Assembly: GCF_014191495.1 (NCBI RefSeq)
Contig: NZ_JACHWR010000002.1
Span: forward strand, 930,001 to 994,000
From: Nocardioides soli
GTDB taxonomy: Bacteria; Actinomycetota; Actinomycetes; Propionibacteriales; Nocardioidaceae
Reading direction: 5' to 3'
Length of the DNA: 64,000 nt
The notes under the pieces were generated by a model. That model worked only from the letters and a program-made list of their open reading frames with translations. It was not told the DNA's origin and searched no databases. The position numbers were made by a program, and so were the translations under genes. The first letter of the stretch is position 1, and every line of letters starts with the position of its first letter. Below, one piece after another: positions 1 through 8,265 of the stretch.

Positions 1-1
1 C

Positions 2-259
2 ACCTATCGGGCGGCGGCGCTGGCGAAGTCGGATCCGTTGGCCAACCTCGACTACTCCTCGATCGCGAAGGTGAGCGCCACGGAGGCCGCCGGTCGTGTG
101 GTCGACCGGTCGGTCCAGGCGATGGGACGCTTCGGGCTGGTCCGCGGTGCCAAGATCGAGCGGCTCTACCGCAACGCGCGCCCGCTCCGGGTCTACGAAG
201 GGGCGACCGAGGTGCTGCTCGACTCGCTGGCCCGCCGGCTCGGCAAGGGCGGCCGCTGA
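2..259 (+). CDS. Acyl-CoA dehydrogenase, C-terminal end (partial)
   Basis: The window opens inside this gene; the frame is open from base 2 and gives the last 85 residues. They contain the C-terminal helix pattern of acyl-CoA dehydrogenases: a run ending in RLYRNARPLRVYEGATEV, where the R-D/N-A-R and Y-E-G-T/A-E elements line the FAD and substrate pockets. The enzyme would oxidise an acyl-CoA to the 2-enoyl-CoA and pass electrons to an electron-transfer flavoprotein. The stop overlaps the start of the next gene by one base (TGATG), so the two are translationally coupled. The substrate cannot be told from this end. Confidence 0.88.
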   Translation, partial: TYRAAALAKSDPLANLDYSSIAKVSATEAAGRVVDRSVQAMGRFGLVRGAKIERLYRNARPLRVYEGATEVLLDSLARRLGKGGR

Positions 260-1008
260 TGGACCTGCAGCTGCGCGACACGGTGGTCCTGGTGACCGGG
301 GCCAGCCGCGGCCTCGGCGCCGCGATGGCCCTGGCGCTGGCCCGCGAGGGCGCCCACGTCGTGGCCGCCGCCCGGAGCGTCGACAGCCTGGCGGCGGTCG
401 CGGCCGACGGCGGCGGGCGGATCACCACCCTCGAGGCGGACCTGCGTGACGAGTCCTCGGTGGCCGGCGTCGTCCCCGCGGTGCTCGAGCGCCACGGCCG
501 GATCGACGGGCTGATCAACAACGCGGGCATCGCCCCCGCGGGCAAGTTCGCCACCCAGGACCCGGCGATCTGGAAGGACGCCCTGGCGGTCAACGTCGTC
601 GCCCCGATGCTGCTGGCGCAGGCCGCCGGCGTGCGGATGATCGAGCAGGGCGGCGGGCGGATCGTGAACGTCGCGTCGACCACCGGCGTGCGCGGCAAGC
701 CGTACCTGGTGCCCTACTCGACCTCCAAGGGTGCGGTGGTCCGCTTCACCGAGGCGCTCGCGGCCGAGTGGGCGCCCAAGAACGTCCAGGTCAACTGCAT
801 CGCGCCCGGCGCCTTCGTCACCGAGGCCCAGAAGGCGGTCACGGAGTCGCCGGAGCTGCACGCGAAGCGGATCGCGAAGATCCCCGCCGGGCGGATGGCC
901 GACCCCGCGGAGCTGGTGCCGCTGGCCTGCCTGTTGGTGTCCCCGTTGTCCTCCTTCACCACCGGCGCGATCTTCGTGGTCGACGGTGGCGAGTCCGGAA
1001 AGCTGTGA
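259..1008 (+). CDS. SDR family NAD(P)-dependent oxidoreductase
   Basis: This is a classical short-chain dehydrogenase/reductase of 249 residues, the usual length. It has the Rossmann motif TGASRGLG near residues 13-20, NNAG near residue 90, a catalytic Ser in VASTTG and the Y-S-T-S-K catalytic Tyr/Lys pair. The C-terminus has the usual VDGG. It should interconvert an alcohol and a ketone, possibly a 3-hydroxyacyl-CoA, given the acyl-CoA dehydrogenase just upstream. It is coupled to that gene by a one-base overlap and followed 7 bases later by an amidohydrolase. The cofactor and substrate are not resolved. Confidence 0.9.
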   Translation: MDLQLRDTVVLVTGASRGLGAAMALALAREGAHVVAAARSVDSLAAVAADGGGRITTLEADLRDESSVAGVVPAVLERHGRIDGLINNAGIAPAGKFATQDPAIWKDALAVNVVAPMLLAQAAGVRMIEQGGGRIVNVASTTGVRGKPYLVPYSTSKGAVVRFTEALAAEWAPKNVQVNCIAPGAFVTEAQKAVTESPELHAKRIAKIPAGRMADPAELVPLACLLVSPLSSFTTGAIFVVDGGESGKL

Positions 1009-1015
1009 CCCGCTC

Positions 1016-1807
1016 ATGATCATCGACGCACACACCCACGTCTGGCCCGACCGGATCGCCGAGCTCGCCCTGGGCGGCAACCGGGTGCCCGGCCTGGAGG
1101 CGCGCGGCGACGGCACCGTCGGTGGCCTGACCCGCGACATGACCGACAGCGGAGTCGACATCAGCTGCTGCCTGGCGATCGCCAACGAGGCGCGGCACGT
1201 CGACTCCGTCAACCGGTTCGTCGCCGGCGTCGCCGACGCCACCCACCTCGCGTTCGGCACCGTGCACGTCGGGCTCGACGTCGAGGAGAACCTCGCCAGC
1301 CTGGAGCGGCACGGCATCAGGGCGGTCAAGATCCACCCGCTGTTCCAGCGCTTCGCCCTGGACGACCCGCGACTCTGGGAGATCTTCGAGGCGCTCGGCA
1401 GCGACTACGCCGTGATCACCCACGTGGGTGAGGGCGGCGACGAGGCCACCAACCGCCTCTCCAGCCCGCGGATGATCCGTGACATCGCGCGTCAGTTCCC
1501 GGACCTGCGCCTGATGGCCTGCCACTTCGGGGGCTACAAGATCCTCGACGACGCCGAGGAGATGCTGTCCGGCGCCGACGTCGTGCTCGAGACCTCCTGG
1601 CCGCCGTCGCTCAGCACGCTGCGACCGGAGCGGGTGCGCGACCTGATCCGCAGGCACGGGGCGGAGCGTATCGTCTTCGGGTCCGACTGGCCGATGACGA
1701 GCCCGGCCGAGGAGATCCGGGCGATCGAGGCGCTGGGCCTCAGCGACGACGAGACCAAGCTGGTGCTCGGGGGCACGCTCGCCGGGCTGCTCGGTCTCGA
1801 CCGCTGA
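1016..1807 (+). CDS. Amidohydrolase family protein (amidohydro_2 / ACMSD-like TIM barrel)
   Basis: A 263-residue metal-dependent hydrolase or decarboxylase-like TIM barrel. It begins with the metal-binding DAHTHVW motif, has a mid-barrel His in ITHVGEG and another in ACHFGG, and ends with the FGSDWPM Asp motif. The family includes hydrolases and non-oxidative decarboxylases such as ACMSD, so the reaction is open. I start it at the ATG at 1016, which puts the HxH motif at residues 6-8 as usual; the reading frame stays open further upstream but there overlaps the SDR gene. It is probably the last gene of the operon, converging on the FadR-type gene 36 bases away. Confidence 0.85.
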   Translation: MIIDAHTHVWPDRIAELALGGNRVPGLEARGDGTVGGLTRDMTDSGVDISCCLAIANEARHVDSVNRFVAGVADATHLAFGTVHVGLDVEENLASLERHGIRAVKIHPLFQRFALDDPRLWEIFEALGSDYAVITHVGEGGDEATNRLSSPRMIRDIARQFPDLRLMACHFGGYKILDDAEEMLSGADVVLETSWPPSLSTLRPERVRDLIRRHGAERIVFGSDWPMTSPAEEIRAIEALGLSDDETKLVLGGTLAGLLGLDR

Positions 1808-1843
1808 CGCACCACGGGTGCGGCGCCGGGCGAGCGTCCGAGG

Positions 1844-2581
1844 TCAGGTGAGGCCCCACACGATCGGGGCGTTCAGGACGTCGGGGAACTTCTTCTCCGC
1901 GTAGCGGACGTACTCCAGGATGTGCTCGTGCATCGCCTCGGCGGCCGCGGCGGGGTCGCGGGACTCGATCGTCTGGTAGATGCGCAGGTGCGCCTTGTGC
2001 ACGGCGGCCCGACGGACCTCGGGGTAGTCGATGCCGATGGCCGACCCGTCGAGCATGCCGAGCAGCGCGTCGACGAGGTAGCCGAACATCGCGTTGCCCG
2101 AGCCGTGGGCGATCGCGTCGTGGAACCGCTTGTTCTCCTCGAGGAAGACCGCCTGGTTGTCGAGGTTGCCGCGCATGCTGTCGACGCTCTCTTTGAGCGT
2201 CATCAGGGTCTGCTCGTCCATGCGCTCGGCGGCGAGCTGGGTCATCATCGGCTCGAGGCCGAGCCGCGCCTCGGCGATCGTGCGGAAGGGGGCGGTCGCG
2301 AACTGCAGGAGCAGCGTCAGCGACGTCGCGAGGGCCGTCGCGTCGGGCTGCACCACGACCGGTCCGCCGCCCGGGCCGGGCTTGAGGGTGATCACGCCCT
2401 GGAGCTCCAGGAACCGCAGCGACTCCCGCAGCGTCCCCCGCCCCACCTCGTACTTCTCCAGCATCACGCGCTCGGGCGGTAGCCGGTCGCCGATGACGTT
2501 CCCACGCTCGTTGATGTCGGCGACGATGCGCTGGGCAACCAGCATCGCCGTCTTCGTGGGGCGGAGTGGGCTGGCTGACAT
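1844..2581 (-). CDS. FadR/GntR family transcriptional regulator
   Basis: 245 residues from the ATG at 2581, which has an AAAGGA ribosome site 8 bases upstream; an upstream in-frame ATG at 2686 has no such site. Residues about 10-80 form a GntR winged helix (GDRLPPERVML, YEVGRGTLRESLRFLE). The rest is an all-helical FCD ligand domain with metal-ligand-like His residues (NKRFHDAIAHGS, HKAHLRIY, MHEHILEY). FCD regulators usually bind carboxylate or acyl metabolites and repress nearby catabolic genes. It lies downstream of the CoA-transferase on the same strand with a 124-base gap, so it may have its own promoter around 2600-2700. Confidence 0.88.
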   Translation of the reverse strand: MSASPLRPTKTAMLVAQRIVADINERGNVIGDRLPPERVMLEKYEVGRGTLRESLRFLELQGVITLKPGPGGGPVVVQPDATALATSLTLLLQFATAPFRTIAEARLGLEPMMTQLAAERMDEQTLMTLKESVDSMRGNLDNQAVFLEENKRFHDAIAHGSGNAMFGYLVDALLGMLDGSAIGIDYPEVRRAAVHKAHLRIYQTIESRDPAAAAEAMHEHILEYVRYAEKKFPDVLNAPIVWGLT

Positions 2582-2705
2582 CGATGAGTCCTTTCGTGCA
2601 GCAGGCGTTGCCGGGTGCGTGCGGTGGATCATATTCATCTTTTGTGTCAGATCAGGCGTGCGGCGCGTCGTTGTGACGCGTCGCACCGTTCGCTTGTCGT
2701 GGCCG

Positions 2706-3935
2706 TCACCGGAGTTCTTCGGGTGATGACCACGAGCGGGTGACCACGCCGTCGGACTCGAGACGCTCGACGTGGTCGGGATCGAGGCCGAGCTCGCCGA
2801 CCAGGACCTCGCGGGTGTGCTCGCCGACGGCCGGCACGCCGTCGTAGCGCGGCCCGTCGTACCCGTCGACGTGCAGGATCGGCCCGGGCATCACCGCCGG
2901 GCCGAGCACGGTCCCGGCCAGCTCGACCAGGGTCCGCTCGCTGAAGTGCGGGTCCTCCGAGACGTCCTTCGCGTCGTTGACGGCTGCCGCGACCACCTCG
3001 TGCTTGTCGAGGATCGTCAGCGCCTCGTCGCGCGGGTGGGACCGCACCCAGTCGATGACGATCTGCTGCATCGACTCGTTGTTGGCCATCCGCGCCGCGT
3101 TCGTGGCGTACCGCTCGTCGTCGCGGAGGTCCGGGCGGCCCATGGCGTCGAAGAGGCGCAGCGCGATCGACTGGTTCGAGGCGGCGATCGAGAGCCAGCC
3201 GCCGTCGGCGGCCTGGTAGATGCCCCGGGGCGACGCGGCGCCGGAGGCGTTGCCGTGGCGCTGCATGATCTCGCCGGTCGCGGTGTAGTTGAGCACGGCG
3301 TCCCCGAGGATGAACATCAGCGGCTCGTAGAGCGCGACGTCCACCTCCGCGCCGACGCCGGTCACCGATCGGCGGTAGAGGGCCATGGTCGTGCCGAAGG
3401 CGGCCGAGATGCCGGCGATGGAGTCGGCGAACCCGAACGGGGGAGCGGTCGGTGGGGTGTCGGGCCAGCCGTTGAGGAAGGCGTACCCCGAGGCCGTCTC
3501 GGCCACGGTGCCGAAGCCGGGGCGCTCGGAGTAGGGGCCGCTCTGGCCGAACCCGCTCACCCGGGTCATCACCAGGCCCGGGTGGTCCTTGCTGAGCTCG
3601 CGGTAGCCGAGACCCCAGGCCTCCATCCGGCCCGGGCGGAAGTTCTCGATCACGACGTCGGCGCCGTCGATGAGCCGCCGCGCGACCTCGCGCCCCTCGG
3701 GGCGGCGCATGTCGATCCCCACGGAGCGCTTGCCGGAGTTGAGTCGCGAGAAGCCGATCGCCAGGCCCTCGTGGGCGGGCTGCCACTGGCGTGCGAAGTC
3801 ACCGCTCGTGGGGTCCTCGATCTTCACCACGTCCGCGCCGAAGTCGCGCAGCATGCGGCCGGCGGTCGGCGCGGCGTACATGGAGCCGAGCTCGACGACG
3901 CGGACGCCCGTCAGCGGTGCCTGGTTGCTGGTCAT
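2706..3935 (-). CDS. CaiB/BaiF family CoA transferase
   Basis: A 409-residue type III CoA transferase. Its start region reads GVRVVELGSMYAAPTAGR followed by DFGADVVKIEDP, and it has RSVGIDMRRPEGR and the ENFRPGRME segment whose neighbourhood includes the catalytic Asp of the family. It should move CoA between a donor thioester and a carboxylic acid, activating or recycling an acid. The ATG at 3935 is used; the same frame stays open far upstream but overlaps the TetR gene. It faces the TetR gene's 3' end, and its promoter region holds two overlapping palindromes (3970-3990). Confidence 0.9.
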   Translation of the reverse strand: MTSNQAPLTGVRVVELGSMYAAPTAGRMLRDFGADVVKIEDPTSGDFARQWQPAHEGLAIGFSRLNSGKRSVGIDMRRPEGREVARRLIDGADVVIENFRPGRMEAWGLGYRELSKDHPGLVMTRVSGFGQSGPYSERPGFGTVAETASGYAFLNGWPDTPPTAPPFGFADSIAGISAAFGTTMALYRRSVTGVGAEVDVALYEPLMFILGDAVLNYTATGEIMQRHGNASGAASPRGIYQAADGGWLSIAASNQSIALRLFDAMGRPDLRDDERYATNAARMANNESMQQIVIDWVRSHPRDEALTILDKHEVVAAAVNDAKDVSEDPHFSERTLVELAGTVLGPAVMPGPILHVDGYDGPRYDGVPAVGEHTREVLVGELGLDPDHVERLESDGVVTRSWSSPEELR

Positions 3936-3969
3936 GGCGGGAGAACCCCTCGTGTCGGCGCCCAAACGA

Positions 3970-3990
3970 TATTCATGAATACTAGCATTC
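3970..3990. promoter_or_regulatory. Two overlapping palindromes upstream of the CoA transferase, likely operator
   Basis: TATTCATGAATA at 3970-3981 is a perfect 12-base palindrome. It overlaps GAATACTAGCATTC at 3977-3990, a 14-base palindrome with one mismatched pair. The AT-rich block stands out in very GC-rich DNA and lies 35 bases upstream of the CoA-transferase start. A related ATATTCAT occurs at 2631-2638 upstream of the FadR-type gene. A repressor site for the FadR or TetR regulator is the simplest reading; which protein binds is unknown. Confidence 0.55.
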
Positions 3991-4072
3991 GTCGCCGACG
4001 ACCGACAACGCCGAACCGGCCGGAATCGGGCACCCGAGACCCGGACCGCGACTCGGCGGCCCGGGGCCCGGG

Positions 4073-4657
4073 TCACGCGCGGGGGGTGGCGCCCTCGAAG
4101 AAGATCGCGAGGAAGCCGTCGCGGATCTGCTCGGTGCCCGACGCCCCGTCGCTGCGGCTCCAGCGCGGCGCCACCCAGACGGTGTTCTGGATCAGGTGGT
4201 AGGCGAGGTCGAGGTCGAGGTCCGGGCGCAGCGCCCCGGAGTCGACGCCCTCGGCGAGCAGGCTGGTCCAGAAGGCGCGGGAGTCGGCGTTGCGCTCGGC
4301 GAGGTAGCCGAACCGGGGCTGCTGGCCCAGGAACTCGGCCTCGTTCTCGAAGATCGTGACCGCGTCCCGCTCCAGCTCGGTGGCGTTGAAGGAGGCCTCG
4401 ATCGCCCGCACCAGCTTCTCCCGGGGGTCGAGGCTGCTGGTCAGCAGCGACTGGTAGGTGCCGAAGAGATCGTCCTGGAACGACCGCAGGATCTCGTCGA
4501 CGATCGCCTCCTTGGACGAGAAGTGGTGGTAGAGCGTCGCGGAGCGGACGCCGGCCGCGTCGGCGATGTGCTTGATGGTGGTGTTCTTGAAGCCCTGCTG
4601 GGCGAAGAGCCGCGCGGCGATCTGTCGGATCTCCTCGCGCCGTGAATGCGACGACAT
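4073..4657 (-). CDS. TetR/AcrR family regulator, KstR2-like
   Basis: 194 residues. The N-terminal helix-turn-helix spans about residues 10-55 (GFKNTTIKHIADAAGV, TLYHHFSSKEAIVDEILR). The C-terminal half matches from memory the pattern of KstR2, the repressor of late cholesterol-ring catabolism in mycobacteria (QPRFGYLAERN, then LRPDLDLDLAYHLIQNTVW). I therefore call it KstR2-like, but no AnCAAGnnCTTGnT site typical of KstR2 was found nearby, so its effector and targets may differ. It is transcribed in the same direction as the CoA-transferase gene, 137 bases upstream of that gene's start. Confidence 0.85.
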   Translation of the reverse strand: MSSHSRREEIRQIAARLFAQQGFKNTTIKHIADAAGVRSATLYHHFSSKEAIVDEILRSFQDDLFGTYQSLLTSSLDPREKLVRAIEASFNATELERDAVTIFENEAEFLGQQPRFGYLAERNADSRAFWTSLLAEGVDSGALRPDLDLDLAYHLIQNTVWVAPRWSRSDGASGTEQIRDGFLAIFFEGATPRA

Positions 4658-4677
4658 GGTCCTCTGGGTTCCGATCT

Positions 4678-4845
4678 CTAGTGTCGTGCGTCGGAAGTTG
4701 TTGAACGGTTGGCGTGCTCAGGGTGCGTGCTCTGCAAGGCGCCGGAGCGATGCCATACCCGTTCGTCTTGCGAGCTTCGGCAACGCCGCAGAGTGCGTGC
4801 CATGGGTGCGCGAAGCGCACAAGAACTTCTGACGCACGGCACTAG
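4678..4845. mobile_element. MITE-like non-autonomous palindromic element
   Basis: A segment of about 160 bases with no coding capacity, bounded by 22-base terminal inverted repeats (4682-4703 and 4820-4841) that differ at three positions. It is flanked on both sides by CTAG (4678-4681 and 4842-4845), consistent with a 4-base target duplication. Inside is a second inverted pair, CTCTGC / GCAGAG. The right-hand CTAG supplies the TAG stop codon of the acyl-CoA ligase gene, so the insertion probably trimmed or changed that gene's end. The parent transposase is not in the window. Confidence 0.6.
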
Positions 4846-6482
4846 CCCGGCACGCTGCCGGACGATTCTGCCTCGATCAGCAGCCTCTTGAGCACCTTCC
4901 CGCCATGGTTGCGAGGCAGGTCGTCGACGAACTCGACCCGTCGGGGCACCTTGAAGTTGGCGACCCGACCGGACAGGAACCGCGTCACCTCCTCGGCGGT
5001 CAGGCCGGAGTCGGCGGTGCGGATGACGAACACCTTGCCCACCGAGCCCAGGCGCTCGTCGGGCACTCCGATCACGCAGGACTCGGCCACGCCCGGCAGG
5101 CGTGAGAGCACGTGCTCGAGCTCGGCCGGGTACACGTTGAAGCCGCCGACGGTGAACATGTCCTTGATCCGGTCGGTGATGGTCAGGTAGCCGTCCGCCG
5201 AGACCAGGCCGATGTCGCCGGTGCGCAGCCAGCCCTCGTCGTCGATGGCCGCAGCCGTGGCCTCGGGATCGTCCAGGTAGCCCACCATCACGTGCGGGCC
5301 GCGCACCTCGACCTCGCCGCTCTGTCCGGCCGCGAGCACCCGCCCCTGCTCGTCGCGGATCCGGAGCTCGAACTCCGCGATCGGGCGGCCGGCGGTGCTC
5401 ACCACGCGAGCCGGCGGGTCGTCGTACGCGGTCATCGTGACCGTCACGGCCTCGGAGAGCCCGTACCCGGTGACGACGGCCTCGAGGCCCAGCTCCTCGT
5501 GCATCCGCTCCACCAGCCGCATCGGCACGGTGGCGGCCCCGGTCACCGCGACCCGCCACGCCCACTCAGCGGGAGCGGGCCGGTCCGGGTGGTCCAGGAT
5601 CATCTGGAAGATCGTCGGCGGCCCGGGCAGCACGGTGACCCGCTGGTCTCGCACGACCCGCAGTGCCCGGGCCGTGTCGAAGGTCGCCATCGGCAGCATC
5701 GTGGCGCCGGTGGCGACGCAGACCAGCAGCCCGGCCTTGTAGCCGAAGGTGTGCGCGAAGGGGGAGACGATGAGGTAGTTGTCCGCGTCGGTCACGCGGA
5801 CGTTCTCCGCCCAGGCGAGCGCGCAGCCGACGGTGTGGCTCTGCAGCGAGACCGCACCCTTGCTGCGGCCGGTCGTCCCCGACGTGAAGACGATGTCCGC
5901 CGGGTCGTCCCCGGACACCTCGGTGCTGCGCCGAGCGGCCGTCGACGCCGGCACTCCGTCGGCCAGGGCGAGGAACCGCTCCCAGTCGAGGACCTGCTCG
6001 TGCGCGTCCCGCCCGGACTCCGGGTGGGCGTCCCACTCGACCACCGCCACCAGCCCGGGTACGCCGGGCACCGGTCCGCGGTCTTCCTTCCCCGGAGCGC
6101 CGTGTTCGGCCAGCGCCGCGGCACGGATGTCCGACAGGTAGGCGTGACCCACGAAGCTGGCCACCGTCAGCAGCACCTTGGCCCGGGTGCGCTCCACCAG
6201 GTCGAGGACCTCGAAGCCGCTGTACCGGGTGTTGACGGGCACCACCACGGCGCCGACCGACAGGGCCCCCAAGGAGGCCTCGATCCAGCGGTGGTCGTTG
6301 GGGCCGAGCAGCATGACGCGGTCGCCGCGCTCCACCCCCAGCGCGATCAGCGAGCGCGCCACGAGGTCGACCCGGTGCCCCAGCTCCGACCAGGTCAGCC
6401 GCACCTCACCGTCGACCAGCGCCGGCAGGTCCGGCACGCGCGCGACGGTCCGGGCGAGCAGCGCGGGGACGGTCGCCGGCAT
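4842..6482 (-). CDS. Acyl-CoA synthetase (AMP-forming, ANL superfamily)
   Basis: 546 residues from the ATG at 6482. It shows the P-loop-like motif FTSGTTGRSKG, YGLSEA (A5 region), TGD (A7) and the late lysine in NHGGKVLKRLL (A10). It adenylates a carboxylic acid and forms its CoA thioester. Its start overlaps the hydratase stop by one base (TGATG on the minus strand), so it is the last gene of the operon running from the substrate-binding protein at 12824. Its stop codon lies in the flank of the MITE-like element. With the hydratase and importer it suggests uptake and CoA activation of an acid; the chain type is unknown. Confidence 0.9.
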   Translation of the reverse strand: MPATVPALLARTVARVPDLPALVDGEVRLTWSELGHRVDLVARSLIALGVERGDRVMLLGPNDHRWIEASLGALSVGAVVVPVNTRYSGFEVLDLVERTRAKVLLTVASFVGHAYLSDIRAAALAEHGAPGKEDRGPVPGVPGLVAVVEWDAHPESGRDAHEQVLDWERFLALADGVPASTAARRSTEVSGDDPADIVFTSGTTGRSKGAVSLQSHTVGCALAWAENVRVTDADNYLIVSPFAHTFGYKAGLLVCVATGATMLPMATFDTARALRVVRDQRVTVLPGPPTIFQMILDHPDRPAPAEWAWRVAVTGAATVPMRLVERMHEELGLEAVVTGYGLSEAVTVTMTAYDDPPARVVSTAGRPIAEFELRIRDEQGRVLAAGQSGEVEVRGPHVMVGYLDDPEATAAAIDDEGWLRTGDIGLVSADGYLTITDRIKDMFTVGGFNVYPAELEHVLSRLPGVAESCVIGVPDERLGSVGKVFVIRTADSGLTAEEVTRFLSGRVANFKVPRRVEFVDDLPRNHGGKVLKRLLIEAESSGSVPG

Positions 6483-7294
6483 CAGGCGGCCACCTCGGTG
6501 CCGAAGGAGATCAGCCCACCGGAGAGGACCTCGCCGTCGGACGAGCTGACCGAGAAGGGGCGTCCGCCGTCCTCCTCGTCCCACAGCCGCACGGTGAGCT
6601 CCGCACCCGGCAGCGCCATCCTCGAGAAGCGGACCTGGAGCGCGGCGAGCGCATGGGGGCGTACGCCGAGCGCGTCGGCGATCTCCCGGGTGGCGAAGCC
6701 GAGCGTGCACAGCCCGTGCAGGATCGGCCGGGGCGCGCCGATGGCACGCGCGGCCTCGGGGTCGATGTGGATCAGGTGCGGGTCACCGGTCAGCCGGTAC
6801 AGCGCGGGCTGGTCGGGCGAGGTGGCGAAGGTCCGGGTGAGGCCCGGTGCTCCCTCCGGCGTACGACGGGAGGCGGGGCCGCGCTCGCCGCCCCAGCCAC
6901 CGCGGTGGTGGGCGAAGACGGTGGAGACGGCCTCGAAGTACGCGCTGCGGGTGGTGACCTCGAAGAGCGCCGCGCCACCCTTGTCCCAGGCGGCGGTGAC
7001 CTCGGCGGAGATCTCGACGCCCCCGGAGGTGGGCAGCGGGGCGAGCACCCGCAGCGTCTGCGCGCCGTGCAGCGCCTGCGCGCCGTCGAAGTGGCCGCGT
7101 CGGCGCAGCTCCTCCATCCCCCAGCGACCCAGCGCCAGGCTGTAGGTGGGCAGCACCCGCAGGTCGCGCTCGAAGACGAGGTCCAGCTCGGCGGCCGGGG
7201 CACCCACGGCCAGCGCGTAGAGGATCGCGTCCTGCTCCGTGTAGGTGACGGTCCGGGTGCCGAGGTCGAGACCGAGGGCGGGATGGGCGTTCAT
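6482..7294 (-). CDS. MaoC/hydratase-2 type enoyl-CoA hydratase
   Basis: 270 residues forming two hot-dog halves. The second half carries the hydratase-2 signature YRLTGDPHLIHIDP, followed by LHGLCTLG, where the Asp and His act as catalytic pair in (R)-specific 2-enoyl-CoA hydratases such as the MFE-2 hydratase. It would add water to a trans-2-enoyl-CoA to give the (R)-3-hydroxyacyl-CoA. The usual N-P before L-H is H-L-I-H here, a small change. The ATG at 7294 overlaps the ABC ATPase stop (ATGA). Confidence 0.87.
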   Translation of the reverse strand: MNAHPALGLDLGTRTVTYTEQDAILYALAVGAPAAELDLVFERDLRVLPTYSLALGRWGMEELRRRGHFDGAQALHGAQTLRVLAPLPTSGGVEISAEVTAAWDKGGAALFEVTTRSAYFEAVSTVFAHHRGGWGGERGPASRRTPEGAPGLTRTFATSPDQPALYRLTGDPHLIHIDPEAARAIGAPRPILHGLCTLGFATREIADALGVRPHALAALQVRFSRMALPGAELTVRLWDEEDGGRPFSVSSSDGEVLSGGLISFGTEVAA

Positions 7295-8265
7295 GAGGCT
7301 GCTTCTCCTTCGTGGGGCGGGTCCGCGTCGGGACGGAGCGGGAAGTGACAGGCGACCGGGGCGTCGCGGTCCGAGCGGGCGGCCGGCGGCACCTCGGTGC
7401 GACAGATCTCCCGGTCGGGGTGTCGCAACGGTCCGTGGGCGCACCGGGTCCAGTAGGGGCACCCCGGAGGTGGCCGTCGCGGGTCGGGGATGTCGGCCTC
7501 GACCGGGGTAGCGGCGTTCGCCAGCGGCTCGCCCAGTCGCGGCGCGGAGTCCAGGAGCGCCCGGGTGTAGGGGTGTCGGGGTCGCTGCAGCACGTCGGCG
7601 ACGGGCCCGACCTCGAGCAGGCGGCCGACGTACATCACGGCGACCACGTCCGACATCTGGGCGACCACGGCGAGGTCGTGGGAGATGAAGAGGTAGGTGA
7701 GCCCGAACCGCTCCTGCACTCGGCGCAGCAGTCTCAGGATCGTGGCCTGCACGCCGACGTCGAGGGCCGAGGTGACCTCGTCGAGCACCAGGACGTCGGG
7801 CTGTGCGGCGAGCGCGCGGGCGATCGCGATCCGCTGCAGCTGCCCGCCGGAGAACTCGTGGGGGAAGCGGCCGAGCGCGTCGGCGCCGAGGCCGACGTCG
7901 GCCAGCACCTGGGCGCCGACCTCGTCGCGGGAGAGCCGTCGCTCGGCGGCCGGCACCGTCTCCCAGGCCTCCAGCAGGGCACGGTGCACGGTCATCCGCG
8001 GGTTGAACGACGCGCGCGGGTTCTGCAGCACCACCCCGATGCGGGGCCGCTCCGGACCGGAGCCGATCGTGCCGGCGTGGACGGGCAGGAAGCCGGCGAC
8101 GGCGCGGCCCAGGGTGGACTTGCCGGACCCGGACTCGCCGACCAGGCCGAGGGTGCCCCGCAGGGGCAGGTCGAGCGTCACCCCGCGCACGGCCACGAAC
8201 CGGTTGCGGCCCTGCCCGTAGGCGATGCTGAGGTCCTCGACGGAGAGCGCCGCGGATGTGGTCAC
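7291..8265 (-). CDS. Peptide/nickel-type ABC transporter ATP-binding protein (DppF/OppF-like)
   Basis: 324 residues from a GTG at 8265 that overlaps the previous stop (GTGA). It has Walker A GESGSGKST, signature FSGGQLQR, Walker B VLVLDEV and the H-loop SHDLAVV. The C-terminal Cys-rich tail (GCPYWTRCAHG, then an EICR segment) is the oligopeptide-ATPase extension that often carries an iron-sulfur site. It pairs with the ATPase half of the fused gene upstream to energise import. It is fourth in the operon after the binding protein, permease and permease-ATPase fusion. Confidence 0.92.
   Translation of the reverse strand: MTTSAALSVEDLSIAYGQGRNRFVAVRGVTLDLPLRGTLGLVGESGSGKSTLGRAVAGFLPVHAGTIGSGPERPRIGVVLQNPRASFNPRMTVHRALLEAWETVPAAERRLSRDEVGAQVLADVGLGADALGRFPHEFSGGQLQRIAIARALAAQPDVLVLDEVTSALDVGVQATILRLLRRVQERFGLTYLFISHDLAVVAQMSDVVAVMYVGRLLEVGPVADVLQRPRHPYTRALLDSAPRLGEPLANAATPVEADIPDPRRPPPGCPYWTRCAHGPLRHPDREICRTEVPPAARSDRDAPVACHFPLRPDADPPHEGEAAS

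Noticed and set aside
4073-4657. Assigning the regulator firmly as KstR2 of steroid-ring catabolism
   Set aside because: Sequence pattern is similar, but no KstR2 operator and no late steroid-ring genes were recognised nearby.
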